DNA of 64,000 nucleotides from Turritopsis dohrnii (Eukaryota; Cnidaria; Hydrozoa; Anthoathecata; Oceaniidae): NCBI GenBank assembly GCA_027922465.2, contig BQMF02000802.1, positions 1 to 64,000 of the forward strand, read 5' to 3'. Shown piece by piece: positions 53,916 to 64,000 of this stretch (position 1 is its first letter; each line of letters starts with the position of its first letter). The notes under the pieces were generated by a model. It saw only the letters and a program-made list of their open reading frames with translations, ran no database searches and was not told where the DNA came from. The position numbers and the translations under genes were made by a program.

Positions 53916-54926
53916 ATGAATTTAGACTTTCTCAAGTCATATGTTGATATACAGAGCTTTGGGAATTCAAACAAGGCACTTCGGTCACTGGCTAATCAAG
54001 TGCCAAATGTTTTGGGAAAATGTCGAGAACCAACCACCCTAAAGAAATATACATGTTATTTCAACCTTTGGAAAGATTGGGCCGAGCGTCACTCGTTAAA
54101 GTGCTTTCCAGCCGAGGAATTTCAAGTGGCACTATTTCTGCTGAGTTTGATTCAAAGTGATGCATCTATTGGAAAAATCGAAAGCTGTTTCTATGCCATA
54201 AAATTTCACCATAATATTGTCTCCCGTTATGATTCTTGCGAAGCACCCATCGTTAAAAACATGTTGGAGGCCGCAAAAAGAATGAAGAAACAAAAGGTCA
54301 GGAAGAAAGATGTTATAACGGTAGATCATCTTCAATCGATATTTCAATTCTTGGGAGGTGAAAATGCCAACTTAACGAATTTAAGGACTCTGGTGATATG
54401 TTTGCTAGGATTTAGCGGATTCTTGAGATTTAATGACATTGTCAATATATGTCGATCCGACATCTTGTTTTTTGACACATATATGAAAATCTTCATGAGT
54501 AAAAGTAAAACGGATGTATATAGGCAAGGCTCATGGGTGTTTATTGCTCAGGGTAATTCCAACTTGTGTCCAGTTAAGAATCTTAAACAGTATTTGATGA
54601 AAGCAAAAATATCTAACCATTCAGAAGACTTTATATTTCGAGCAATAACGACTGCAAAGGAACAGTGTCTGAGGAAATCGAACAAACCTCTTTCGTACAC
54701 CAGAGCAAGGGAGATTTTCCTAGATGTTGTTAAGGACATAGGTTTACGCCCAGAAAACTTTAATTTATATAGTCTTCGATCAGGTGGTGCATCGGCAGCG
54801 GCCAATGGTGGAGTTAGTGATCGTTTGTTTAAACGCCAAGGGCGTTGGAGATCAGAACAGGCAAAGGACGGGTATATTGATAAAGTAAGTGCTTTACTGT
54901 CCGTGCCAGAAACGTTAGGTCTTTAA
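53916..54926 (+). CDS. DIRS-type tyrosine recombinase
   Basis: An intact 336-residue frame. The N-terminal 120 residues form the helical core-binding domain (TLKKYTCYFNLWKDWAERH). The catalytic region has GFLRFNDIV with the first Arg (R171), KSKTD with the Lys (K198), YSLRSGGASAAAN with the second Arg (R288; Ser replaces the usual His of HxxR), GRWRS, and the Tyr nucleophile candidate in AKDGYID (Y320). DIRS elements integrate circular cDNA with this enzyme instead of an integrase. It is the only fully open gene of this element besides Gag, and its codons show no decay. Confidence 0.85.
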   Translation: MNLDFLKSYVDIQSFGNSNKALRSLANQVPNVLGKCREPTTLKKYTCYFNLWKDWAERHSLKCFPAEEFQVALFLLSLIQSDASIGKIESCFYAIKFHHNIVSRYDSCEAPIVKNMLEAAKRMKKQKVRKKDVITVDHLQSIFQFLGGENANLTNLRTLVICLLGFSGFLRFNDIVNICRSDILFFDTYMKIFMSKSKTDVYRQGSWVFIAQGNSNLCPVKNLKQYLMKAKISNHSEDFIFRAITTAKEQCLRKSNKPLSYTRAREIFLDVVKDIGLRPENFNLYSLRSGGASAAANGGVSDRLFKRQGRWRSEQAKDGYIDKVSALLSVPETLGL

Positions 54927-55807
54927 AACCCCGCCCCTACTTTTATGTACAAGAAACTGAAGATGACTCCACTACGCACCAAAAATTTGTTTTGTTGATT
55001 AGCGCCCCATATTTGAAACGAGATTACGAAGAAAATAAGGCTCTTATTTTCGTTTGAACAAAGTGAATTAGAAAATAATAAGTAAGATGATTGACAAGAT
55101 GACAAGATGATTACCTTACGAACGAAATTGCATACAAAGTGCAGGAAGATAAAATGCAACGTTCTTTCATGGACGTTTAAATACATATACGTCCATGGTT
55201 CTTTTGACGTCGAAAGAACGTCAGAATTGACTGTAAGTAAATAAATGATTTTAAGAGCATAAATTCAAAATTACAGCATATATACCACAGTCACGATATA
55301 AGCTTTCAACCATTGCAGGATTTTGAAATGTTTTTTCAAATAAACTGTTTTTTCAAATGAAATGTTTTTCCAGGTCGCGACCAAACCCGACGTTTTCTAG
55401 ACGTCGGTTGATGGTCGTTTTTTGTTGTGACCAACCCTGACGTTTTCTTGACGTCGTTTAGTGGTCGTTTTTGGTTCCGACGTTAGAACAACCATAAAAC
55501 AACGTTGTATTGACGTCGTGTGTTAACTTGGTAAAATGTGCCTTATAGCTTCCTTTTGAGAATTTAATGAACCAAATCGTTCAGTTTTTCTTCAATATCT
55601 TTTCGAAGAACAAATATTTTGGGAAACATTTTATATTAATGGATGGAGCATGAAAAGCTCTTTCTTGTGATATAAAATTCACAATATTTTGTCAGACATA
55701 TAATAAGATATACGCCTTGAAAGTTGGTGGATAAGACATTTTGATACACACTGTAAGTTTGGTTTATGCTTTTTAGTTGTTAGTGCCTCTTTAAATTTTC
55801 TCTTTCG

Positions 55808-56190
55808 TTAATCGTTCTCTATATGTATAATCATCACATTTTGAAAATCAGCGTCGTGATTGGTCAATTTTAAGTGCTGTGATAACCCCGAGATTTTTTC
55901 TTCGTCCGTAGCGTTTACACCATACCCATGTTCTTGTTGCAATGGTTCGACCCGTTTCCCCAATGTAGTATTTTTGTCAGTTTTTGCAGGACACTTTGTA
56001 TACGAGTCCGTGTTGGTTTCCAACATCTACATTTTTTATTTGTTCCTTATTGTTTACAATGTTTTCAGGACTCTTTCCTTTGATGTGGACAAGTTGGACA
56101 TTGTAATTAAGAGCTTTTCTTGCCAACTTTTCTGAGACACCTTCTTTCGTATGGGCATAGAAATACGAAAAGAGATAGAATAACATCTGT
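55808..56190 (-). pseudogene. Penelope-like element GIY-YIG endonuclease remnant
   Basis: A minus-strand frame ending near 55977 reaches NQHGLVYKVSCKN, and a second frame continues with KNTTLGKRVEPLQQEHGYG, GLSQHLKLTNHDADF and VMII. Together these match the C-terminal GIY-YIG-type domain of Penelope-like elements, with a frameshift at about 55980-56000. The HLKLTNHD segment is the characteristic SAlaeH-x-x-x-x-nH stretch. Confidence 0.55.
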
Positions 56191-56199
56191 TAATTTATG

Positions 56200-58200
56200 C
56201 ATGTTTTTCTATTGAAAAAGTTATTGTTCTTTTAAACAATGATTTTCAATCCGCGTGTACTCGATCCAGTGTCTTTTCAGATGTTTTGCCGCGCGGTCTG
56301 ATGCCGACAATTCATGCAAAAGTTCCGACAATTTCAAGCCAAAAACGACAGCTGTTCCGTTGCTTAACCCTATATGGATAAGATACCTCCATATATGGGC
56401 ATATTTTGAGAAACTTTTGCAAAAAACCGCTTCTTCTTTTGACTTGTCGTTCGAGAGATATCGAAGGAAGTTTCAGAAGCCATTTTGTGAAGTAAAGTTT
56501 ATGCCATTATTTGAAAAGGCTTGTTTCGATATTTGTAGGTCCGTTTGCTTAACGTTTGAAATAGTATGTGTAGAGGAGGTGTGTGGGAGTGAATTGTGAA
56601 ATTTTCAAGGCTTCTTTTCAAGGATTGCCAGTAAGAAGTCTCTTTTTGTGTTGATGTTTTTATGGCAGCCATGTCTAATATTGTCGTGTTTTCGGTGCAA
56701 CCGTTATCTTCACGAGAAAACTTTATCAGTAATGTAACGATGATAAAAAGCTTTATGTTTACAGTGGCCAAAAGAAACTGAATCACTTTATTTTTAACTT
56801 GTGGGATATTTTCTTCCAGCTGTTAAAAAACTATGGAGGAACATCATTTTAAAAAACTTTCCAGTTTATGCAGGATTTTTGGTTTGGAGTTGTGTCAATC
56901 CAAAATTATGTATTGACTACAGTGATGTTTTGAAAAATGTTTATGGAATTATTTTGTGAAATGATGAAAAAGAGGTGAGTGTCTTCATAAAATATGTATA
57001 TAATAATTATATTTCTATGTTGCGCAGTTTTAATTTTTTTTGTCAAACATGGATGTTCATTGTTACCTGAGGATATTTTCTGGAAACATTTTACAGTGTT
57101 TTTCGTTCATTATGTTATATTTCATTTTATTTTTCTCATATATAGATGCATCCACAGATGTTATGCTTAAAATGTAAATTAACTTCTGAAGTAAAATTTT
57201 CAGTTCACAAGGAGTATATGCACAAGAAAGTCAGAAATCTGTGATTCTTATATTATCATCCAGGAGGAAATGGTTGAAGAAGTAATCGTTTCTAAATGTG
57301 AATTGCTGATGTAGAGAAAGAATGCTGAGGAGGGAACTGCTGAGGAAGTAACAATCTCTGAAGATACACTTGTTGATCCAGATGTATGAAATTATAATGA
57401 AAATTCCTCATTTGTTTCGTTTTAAGAAGTGACAACAACTAATGGAGAAAACTTGCACCTGGACACTATCGACCAAGTTTTTATCGCCAACTTGATCTAG
57501 AATTGCCGAAAAACTTTCAGGATTGTTGAAATCTCAAATTGTAAATACTGAGTTCAGTTTTTACTTTATAATAAATAGTGAAACTTTTTGTAGATATACT
57601 GAAAGCTGGCTATAATTTTTATGTAACCTGGTAACAAGATTTGGAATTAAAATACATATACTTTGAAATATTTTTTATGGTGTCATTATACATAATTGAA
57701 ACAGTATTTTAGTCCTTGTAAACCCCATCATGACTGATTTTTCCTAACTGCTAAAGCTACACATGATAGCACATGTCTATTTCATTTTCCCAAGCGGACC
57801 TATATTTCCACAGAATTACCTTTAGGGTGCTTTCCTATAATTATTGGCATTGAAATACCACTCCTAAGATCTTATGTAAAAGCTTTCACTTTGATATTGA
57901 TAAGCAATGTTTGACACATCTCTGTTCTATTTTCTAACAAAATTACTTTGTTTATGCACATAAATAACTTTCTTTGAAAAAACAGCTGCAAAAATGAATT
58001 TTAATAAATAAAAGAACCGATAAACGCATTCTGTCACATCGCCAGTTTTGTTTTTATTTTGTGTTATGATCACGTGATCATAATATTTACAATTTCATCC
58101 GTCAATAGCCTCTTTAATTGTCGGTAAAAAGAAGTTTACGACTATCAGAAGACATATCTCGAAAGCACAACTTCTATTGTTTGCCGTTATTGAGACGCAT
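56200..58200. other. AT-rich sequence between Penelope pieces, no gene recognised
   Basis: No frame with recognisable motifs on either strand. The stretch separates the GIY-YIG and RT remnants and may be an insertion or a rearranged part of the same element. A 30-bp block at 56157-56187 recurs inverted at 58322-58350. Confidence 0.4.
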
Positions 58201-58205
58201 GGCGT

Positions 58206-58676
58206 TTAAATGTTGGAAACAAAAGAATTTAAAAGTCGGCGCGAACATTTGAAATAAATTAGAGTTGCACAACTATACGGCCACCTGCATTGTACACGCG
58301 GATATAACAAAAGATTCGAGGTCGATGTTATTTTATCTCTTTTCGTATTTCTATGGTATGGGATATACGTCTTAATCCTATTTTCACTTTCGTTTTGCTT
58401 TTTCTTCGTGTTATTTGGCTTAAGGGTCTCTTTAATAGCTTTTGTTACGATTTTTTCAGGGAATTCATTTAATTTCATTGTTCTTTCTATATATTCTAGT
58501 TCTATCTGTAAGTCTTTTCCCTCCGTACATATCATTTTTGCTCTTCTCGTCAGGGTTTTTATTGTTGAAATTTTCACGTGAAATGGTTGGTTATTGATGT
58601 ATTGACCTGTGTAGGTTGGTTTTTTGTTAACCTTTGTTTTCAACCTGTTTTCGTTTGTCATCAGAAAATTTGGCAA
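58206..58676 (-). pseudogene. Penelope-like reverse transcriptase, C-terminal part
   Basis: The frame begins in FLMTNENRLKTKVNKKPTYT, a GQYINNQPFH block and KTLTRRAKMIC, the conserved thumb region after the palm of Penelope-like RTs (V-x-RKPT-x-T-x-x-Y-x-x-x-x-S-x-H). LEYIERTMKLNEFPEKIV, a typical linker helix, follows. The palm with YxDD is absent. The end of the frame (beyond about 58330) is unrelated. The orientation matches the GIY-YIG remnant 2 kb away, in the expected RT-then-nuclease order. Confidence 0.7.
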
Positions 58677-59019
58677 GAAAAGCTCGTAATTACAATGTCT
58701 GTATATGAGATGCGTTGTAAATTTGTTTTATATGTGATTTGAAGATGCTTCAACATAGTTTGAAGAGAAAATTCATCAAACAAAATAAAAATTGTTTTTG
58801 CCATTAATAACCTCAATTAATTTTTTAGTAAGGCATACAACCCAGGGCATTATGAAGGCATAATTGACACAATAAAAACTAACGTCAACTGCCACTAAAT
58901 GTAATGAACAAAATAACATTAAATTCAGATGCTTTAAGGTATCACATTGATTATGTAAGTCTTTCAATATATACGGACAATCTTCCTAATTACAAAGACT
59001 TCCCAAACACAACAAGAAG

Positions 59020-60240
59020 CCGCTTGGCTTGAAGACTTCAGGACGCAACACAACGATGCATATTTAGTCTCAAAAATACAACGTTGCCGAATTGCCAAAT
59101 TATGTTCAAATCTAATAAAATGACTGGCAAATTCAAAATCAGCAACTTCTAATTGTGCCGTGTAGAATCTTTTATGAATATTGCAGAACTTTCTAAGTTT
59201 GATCCAAATTTGGCCCGAATTACCCATTTCTGGTCAAATCTGACAAAATGACTGACAAATTCGTAATCAGCACCTTTCAAATGTGATCGGCGCAAAATTT
59301 TGTGAAATTTGAAGAACTTTCTAAATTTGGTCCAACTTTGACCAAAATTGGCCAATTTTAGTAAAACCTGGCAAAATAATTGTCAAATTCGAAATCAGCA
59401 CCTTTCAATTGTGATCCATGCGGAATTTCATGAAAATTGAAGAACTTTCGAAATTTGGTCCAAATTTGGCCTAAATTGGCCAATTTTAGTCAAACCTGGC
59501 AATATCATTGTCAAATTCGAAATCAGCACCTTTCAAATGTGATCCGTGCAAAATTTCATGAAAATTGAAGAACTTTCGAAATTTGGTCCAAATTTGGCCT
59601 AAATTGGCCAATTTTAGTCAAACCTGGCAATATCATTGTCAAATTCGGAATCAGCACCTTTCAAATGTGATCCGTGCAAATTTTCGTGAAAATTGAAGAA
59701 TTTTCGAAATTTGGTCCAAATTTGGCCTAAATTGGCCAATTTTAGTCAAACCAGACGAAATTATTGTCAAATTTGAAATCAGCACCTTTCAATTGTGATC
59801 CGTGCAAAATTTCATGAAAATTGATGAACTTTCCAAATTTGGTCCAAATTTGGCCTAAATTGCCCAATTTTAGTCAAACCTGGCAATATCATTGTCAAAT
59901 TCGAAATCAGCACCTTTCAAATGAGATCCGTGCAAATTTTTGTGAAAATTGAAGAATTTTCGAAATTTGGCCCAAATTTGGCCTAAATTGCCCAATTTTA
60001 GTAAAACCTGACAAAATCATTGTCAAATTTGAAATCAGCACCTTTCAATTGTGATCCGTGCAAAATTTCATGAAAATTGAAGAACTTTCAAAATTTGGTC
60101 CAAATTTGACCTAAATTGCCCAATTTTAGTCCAACCTGGCAAAATCATTGTCAAATTCGAAATCAGCACCTTTCAATTGTGGTCTGTGCAAATTTTCATT
60201 AAAATTGGTCAACTGGAAGTCCTAATTTTACCAAATTTGC
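59020..60240. repeat. Satellite with 128-bp period, about nine units
   Basis: The block CCTTTCAAxTGTGATCCGTG starts at 59273, 59401, 59529, 59657, 59785, 59913, 60041 and 60169, and a diverged copy starts at 59145; every step is exactly 128 bp. Each unit contains GAAGAACTTTCxAAATTTGGTCC, GGCCTAAATTGGCCAATTTTAGT and ATTGTCAAATTCGAAATCAGCA. The first unit and the last part-unit are more diverged. Open frames across it are incidental. Confidence 0.95.
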
Positions 60241-60294
60241 GAATTCGGCAACGATGTCATGTAAACGCTGCACGAAAACGTTCATAACTTGGAG

Positions 60295-60335
60295 GAGTAG
60301 TAGTAGGAGGAGGAGGAGGAGGAGAAACCACGGGT
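60295..60335. repeat. (AGT/AGG)n triplet run at the end of the satellite
   Basis: GGAGGAGTAGTAGTAGGAGG and further GGA triplets lie just after the last satellite unit. They are followed by ACCACGGGTATTTTAAATAC, a counterpart of the CTCC-ended repeats at 11753 and 31674. Confidence 0.7.
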
Positions 60336-60339
60336 ATTT

Positions 60340-61150
60340 TAAATACTTTACTCCACCACGGGTGTCCTAAAGTCAAAAAGTAAACAAAGATTTGGATTAT
60401 GAAGATATGTGACCCAAACACAACTGAAAGCAGAATTTCGTGTTAAAGGATGATATCCAGGACATTTATAAAACAGTCAAAAACTATACAAGTAAATATG
60501 CGAAAATAGCTATAAAGAAACATGAAACATACAGTAGACAGCCATTCTTGTTGTTGTTGGAGCTGATGAGGAAACTGAACTGAGCTGTACGTATCCAGAG
60601 CTTAAAAAGCATTACAGCCCACACATTAAACAAACGATCCTTTGTATTTAGAAAGGCTTAAAAGAATCGCATACATTTTCCAAAACATATACTGGTTTTA
60701 CAAAACATTGAGAACTTGTGTTTAGAAAAGAATGAACACAGTAGAATCATTGGATAACTACAATTATATAATTATAAGTTTCTACCATTTACTTGCGGTT
60801 TTAGTGTAAATCTTCTTTCAAATTTATTCCACATTTATCAATTAAGTAAAATCTAAACGGGCTTCCTCGGTCACGCTGTTAGTACACTAATATGCAAACG
60901 GCATTCAAAAGAAAGTCGAAAAATACCCGGACGATCACATGACGGTAATTTTAGCCAATAAACTAGCAATATTAAAGTTAATAAACACCCTTTCGTCATA
61001 GTGGCGCTTTATGCACTGATCAACATTAATACGCCGGTTGTATGTACCAATGGATTTCAAATTTCGAATTTCGCGGGAACGACACTCGGACAGCAGCAGC
61101 CAGCCGTTACACGGACTTTTTAATGATGAGCAGCGCCACACACGTCAATC
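60340..61150. other. No gene recognised
   Basis: Only short frames. A GC-richer block at 61000-61130 has no motif I can name. Confidence 0.45.
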
Positions 61151-61154
61151 AATA

Positions 61155-61900
61155 ATGTGAAAATTTGCTTCAATGAGCTGAAATATAAGTTTTTCAAAAA
61201 TATAGGATGCGAAAGATAACTTATATCTTGCATCTATATCTTAGCCTTTTGAATCAAAGTATTACAGATATTTATATCCAACAACATCTTGTCATCAGTT
61301 TCAAAATACGTATCATGCACGACCCGAAGATAAAATTTCATAAAAGAAAAGGCTGGTATTTAAAAAAAAACACAATAAAACAGGCTCTTTTTCATTATTT
61401 TGAGAAATGAGTTTTTGCTGATGGAATTTTCTGACTCTATATGGAAATAAAAGGGAACCATATGATAAAACACGGCTTTAATATGAAGCAGAATAAATCA
61501 GATCGACATCACTTGCAGTAAATTGTCATGTATTATTCCGAACTCAGACGCTATATTTTTCTTAAAATGTAGAATATCTCATCATTGGTACCTCTGCTTG
61601 CGCCCAAGTTTGTTTTACTGGAAGAAAAAAAGATATTTGAAATGATATTTCAGACGATTTACCTCTCATTTGCCAAAATTTAAAAAGTCAGAAGACTTTT
61701 AGAAAGGTGAAATTCTCCATTGACCATTGACCAAATATTTAAAAAATAGATATGGAATTCTAGAATCTTTGAGTGTTCCAAACCATTGGGAAAGCTCATT
61801 ATAAAACATTTATAGATAGTATATTGAATTTGCAGACTCGACAAGTGTGATAACATGAACAGTAAAGTGACATTGGAGTAATTAAGAACATACTTTATCA
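61155..61900 (+). repeat. Dispersed repeat, copy 2, split by an insertion
   Basis: 61155-61322 and 61675-61900 match the two halves of 23596-23975 in order. About 350 bp between them is absent from copy 1. The insert has no obvious terminal repeats. Confidence 0.7.
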
Positions 61901-62118
61901 AGCAAGTAACAGAACCACATTCGCTTCGTGAGTGTCAAAGAGTGCAGACGTGTGTTAGGCGCGCAAAAAAAAAGGCGTTGCTGACTCAAAGCATTGAGCC
62001 ATCTTTAACTATCTTCTACTGAAAGTAACTTTATATAAAGGTTTATAATACAAGAAGTACTGCTTCTGCTCCAGTTACAAAAGCCAATGATGATGCTGAT
62101 AACTCGTCTTCTATTAAT

Positions 62119-63015
62119 TTGACTGAAGATTCGACTGTTCATGCACCGCCAATGGATGTCGCTGATGTTTCTCTCGTTGGGGCTGTTGATTGTGCTGAGG
62201 CTTCGTCCTTGTCTCCATCGCTTGCTACGGTTTGTCCAATTTCTGGTGATATAACCAAAACACCTCTAAAAGAAGACGAAGAGTTTGATGATTTCCCAGA
62301 CACTGTCACTATGGAAATGTTGTACACACAAATTAGGTTATATCAATCTGAACTTCTTACAAAAATTGGTCATGTGAAAGAAGATTTATTTATTCGTGTT
62401 GAAAATCAAAATCGGGAATTGCGTTATGAAATTGATAATTTGAAGAAAAATCTTGATGAGAAAGATGCAGTTATAAATTCGTTAAAAAGTGATGTTGAGG
62501 AAATTAAACAGAAACTCTCAGATATGGTAACTCGTGAAGAATTCGTCTCCCTCAAACGAGACGTCATAGATATTCAACAGTACACCCGCAGAAACAACGT
62601 TGAAATATCAGGCATACCTGAAGAAGTCACCGACCTCCAGAATTCCGTTATTGATATTGGATCAGCAATTGGAGTTGAAATCAAACCAAGTGACATTCAA
62701 GCCGTTCACCGCTTGAAAAAAGGTAGAAACCATCGTGGCCCAAGAAAAGTGATTGCTTGATTTGTAAATAGAAAGACATCACAATCACTTATACGTTCAA
62801 GCAAACGCTTTAAAAATCGTGATGTGTTTGAAAAAGCAGGTCTTAATTATTCCAAATTTCTCTGGGGAAAGTCTAAAGCTCTCAAACAAAAGAACTTGAT
62901 CAGTAAATTTTGGTGTTACAATGGAACTATTAATGTTCTTTTGGACGAAAACGATGATGCTCTTAAAATCAGGCATATCAATGATCTAATTGACCTTTTC
63001 CCTGATGATGAATAA
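62119..63015 (+). pseudogene. LINE ORF1 (coiled coil plus RRM-like), one in-frame TGA
   Basis: A single frame of about 299 codons runs from 62119 to 63015, with one in-frame TGA at 62758-62760. Residues 1-65 are acidic and low-complexity. Residues 70-150 form a long coiled coil (ELRYEIDNLKKNLDEKDAVI and beyond). The central DIQQYTRRNNVEISGIPE is the conserved start of the L1-type ORF1 RRM domain (transposase_22 type), and AVHRLKKGRN follows. After the stop the frame continues with FVNRKTSQSLIRSSKR, DVFEKAGLNYS and an acidic end, as in complete ORF1 proteins. ORF1p binds RNA and chaperones nucleic acids. The TGA sits where an Arg codon CGA is expected, consistent with a C-to-T change. Confidence 0.7.
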
Positions 63016-63095
63016 TGGAATTCTTTACAATAAATTTTATCGAGCGATCTTGTGTTTGTACATTTTATATTCTTTGCTTTCACGCTTAATATTAT

Positions 63096-63812
63096 CATGG
63101 AGGTATAAAACAGAAGGAGAACGAACTCAAAATCTGCTATTGTACTATCCGTGATGCGCTGCATTGTTTAAGTCCTCAGTGTGTAATAACATATAATTGC
63201 TATCATCTTGCATAATTTTTATAATTTTGGCGTTCTTGCGTGAAAATTTCGTTCATATCAATTCTCCAATGTGATTAAAGATCGTTAGGGTAAAGTTCTT
63301 AGCATGCATAATCTGTAGGAATTGGGAGAATTATGCAAAAACGTCACAAATATGCAACGAAAACATTGCAACTTTAGGTCTATATATCTCGTGATCCCCT
63401 CAAGCAGTTTCGCCGAGCTTCAGTTTTTGAAGAGAGAATAATCCTAAGTTTTTGCACGTACCGCGGCACTATCGAGGCGCATTTAAGTCAGAAGATATGT
63501 AGATTGGAACTTATACATGAATTACGCGATATCTTCAACTCTTTATAAAAACATAGATTTTCATTTGTTTCTCAAGGAAGCTTTAGGTTTAATAATCTGC
63601 TTGTCACTATGCAGCAAGTTGATCCGTTGTTATAATGGATGATATTTGGTTTTTAAATTGTCGTTAATTTTTAAAAAAGTATTCGTTTCACCGACAACCA
63701 GCCGAAAGCGCATCACGGATGACATCAAAGTGACACCGCAATGAATAGAATAGTCATTATCTGAATAATAGAAAAATAAGAGTTCGTTCTCCTTCTGTTT
63801 TATACCTCCATG
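63096..63812. mobile_element. MITE with 33-bp TIRs and 7-bp flanking repeat
   Basis: CATGGAGGTATAAAACAGAA plus 13 more bases at 63096 is perfectly mirrored at the end, 63780-63812. ATATTAT lies on both sides (63089-63095 and 63813-63819). Length 717 bp. No transposase frame. It sits between the ORF1 and PHD-finger frames of the LINE. Confidence 0.8.
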
Positions 63813-63861
63813 ATATTATCTTCTGAAAATTATTTCTGGCTCTAAGCGCATTGTTAAGCGT

Positions 63862-64000
63862 ATGACCACAGAAAACAAAGTTTGTTTTATTTGCGATAAA
63901 TCTATTAAATCTAGCAAATCACATTTATGTTAAGTTTGTCGGAGACGGTCACATGCTAGATGTAATGGTATGGCATCAAAGTTTGTTTCTGACGCTTGGC
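63862..64000 (+). pseudogene. Start of a PHD-finger ORF (probable LINE ORF2 or related), cut by window edge
   Basis: From the ATG at 63862 the frame reads MTTENKVCFICDKSIKS, then after one in-frame TAA (63931-63933) VCRRRSHARCNGM. The spacing C-x2-C...C-x2-C...H-x2-C fits a PHD finger, which is found in ORF1/ORF2 of CR1-like LINEs. The frame continues to the window end. The stop suggests decay. Confidence 0.45.

Larger units (their letters stand above)
48561..55533. mobile_element. Possible outer element with CGACGT-rich inverted ends, split by later insertions
   Basis: TACCCAGTTAGCACGTTGTT at 48561 is mirrored by AACGTTG...GTGTTAACTTGGTA ending at 55533. Both subterminal regions (48561-48770 and 55370-55533) consist of repeated GACGTC, GGTCGTTTxxTGGTCG and ACAACGTTGT motifs. 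Between them lie a tRNA-like segment, a Tigger MITE and the DIRS element, which would have inserted into an originally much shorter element. The pairing of the two ends is an inference. Confidence 0.45.

Noticed and set aside
56255..56786. Open frames on both strands
   Set aside because: No motifs, overlapping on opposite strands, in AT-rich sequence between Penelope remnants.
58964..59355. Minus-strand frames crossing the satellite
   Set aside because: Periodic translations of the 128-bp repeat; not a gene.
1..64000. CRISPR array or prokaryotic operon
   Set aside because: No regularly spaced short repeats with unique spacers. The phased TGTAAC array has 4-bp gaps and the satellite has no spacers. 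Introns and animal transposons show a eukaryotic source.

Overview
This is a eukaryotic window from an AT-rich invertebrate animal genome. A cnidarian is my best guess; a mollusc or another AT-rich invertebrate is not excluded. The evidence is spliced coding exons, no bacterial gene layout, and a dense, nested mixture of repeats: Tigger/pogo, PIF/Harbinger, Mutator-like and other TIR elements, a DIRS retrotransposon, Penelope-like and LINE fragments, and tRNA-derived repeats. An endogenous relic of a protein-primed-polymerase dsDNA element (Polinton/adintovirus type) is also present. Most coding sequence is mobile-element coding, and most of that is broken by stops and frameshifts.

Layout. 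1-10.8 kb: a large interrupted inverted repeat. Its left arm has been hit by several TIR elements, and the right arm still shows the empty sites. 11-15.1 kb: small MITEs and a broken Tigger transposase whose right end sits inside the next element. 15.1-23.2 kb: the viral-type relic, with a truncated polymerase B and Cys-rich genes on the minus strand, and a dUTPase, a death-fold protein, a pX-like basic protein and a possible PLA2-like protein on the plus strand. 24.4-31.5 kb: the one convincing host-type gene, secreted and multi-exon. Exon 1 encodes a stonustoxin (SNTX)-type MACPF-like pore-former module, FN3 and Cys-rich GCC2/3 repeats. Small phase-1 exons follow, and then two exons of a C-type lectin domain. 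All six coding exons join in a consistent reading frame (961 codons including the stop). 31.6-38.3 kb: MITEs and a 3.3-kb TIR element with a decayed minus-strand gene. 38.3-42.5 kb: an apparently intact tyrosine-recombinase/Myb protein beside an inverted pair of arrays built from 10-bp-phased TGTAAC motifs. 43.9-46 kb: a 5'-truncated LINE RT and a small intact HNH-like gene. 48.5-55.5 kb: a DIRS element with a PIF/Harbinger insertion, flanked by CGACGT-rich termini. 55.8-58.7 kb: Penelope-like pieces. 59.0-60.2 kb: a satellite with a fixed 128-bp period. 62.1-64 kb: a LINE with ORF1, a nested MITE, and the start of a PHD-finger ORF.

The strongest candidates for something undescribed are four. 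First, the SNTX-FN3-GCC-lectin gene with its internal exon duplication. Second, the pair of TIR elements that carry the same uncharacterised 'HAxTGxD' protein family. Third, the recombinase with a C2H2-YR-Myb architecture next to a phased binding-site array. Fourth, the viral relic that combines a dUTPase with a death-fold protein. Exon joins, domain names and boundaries are from reading the sequence; no database search or alignment was run.
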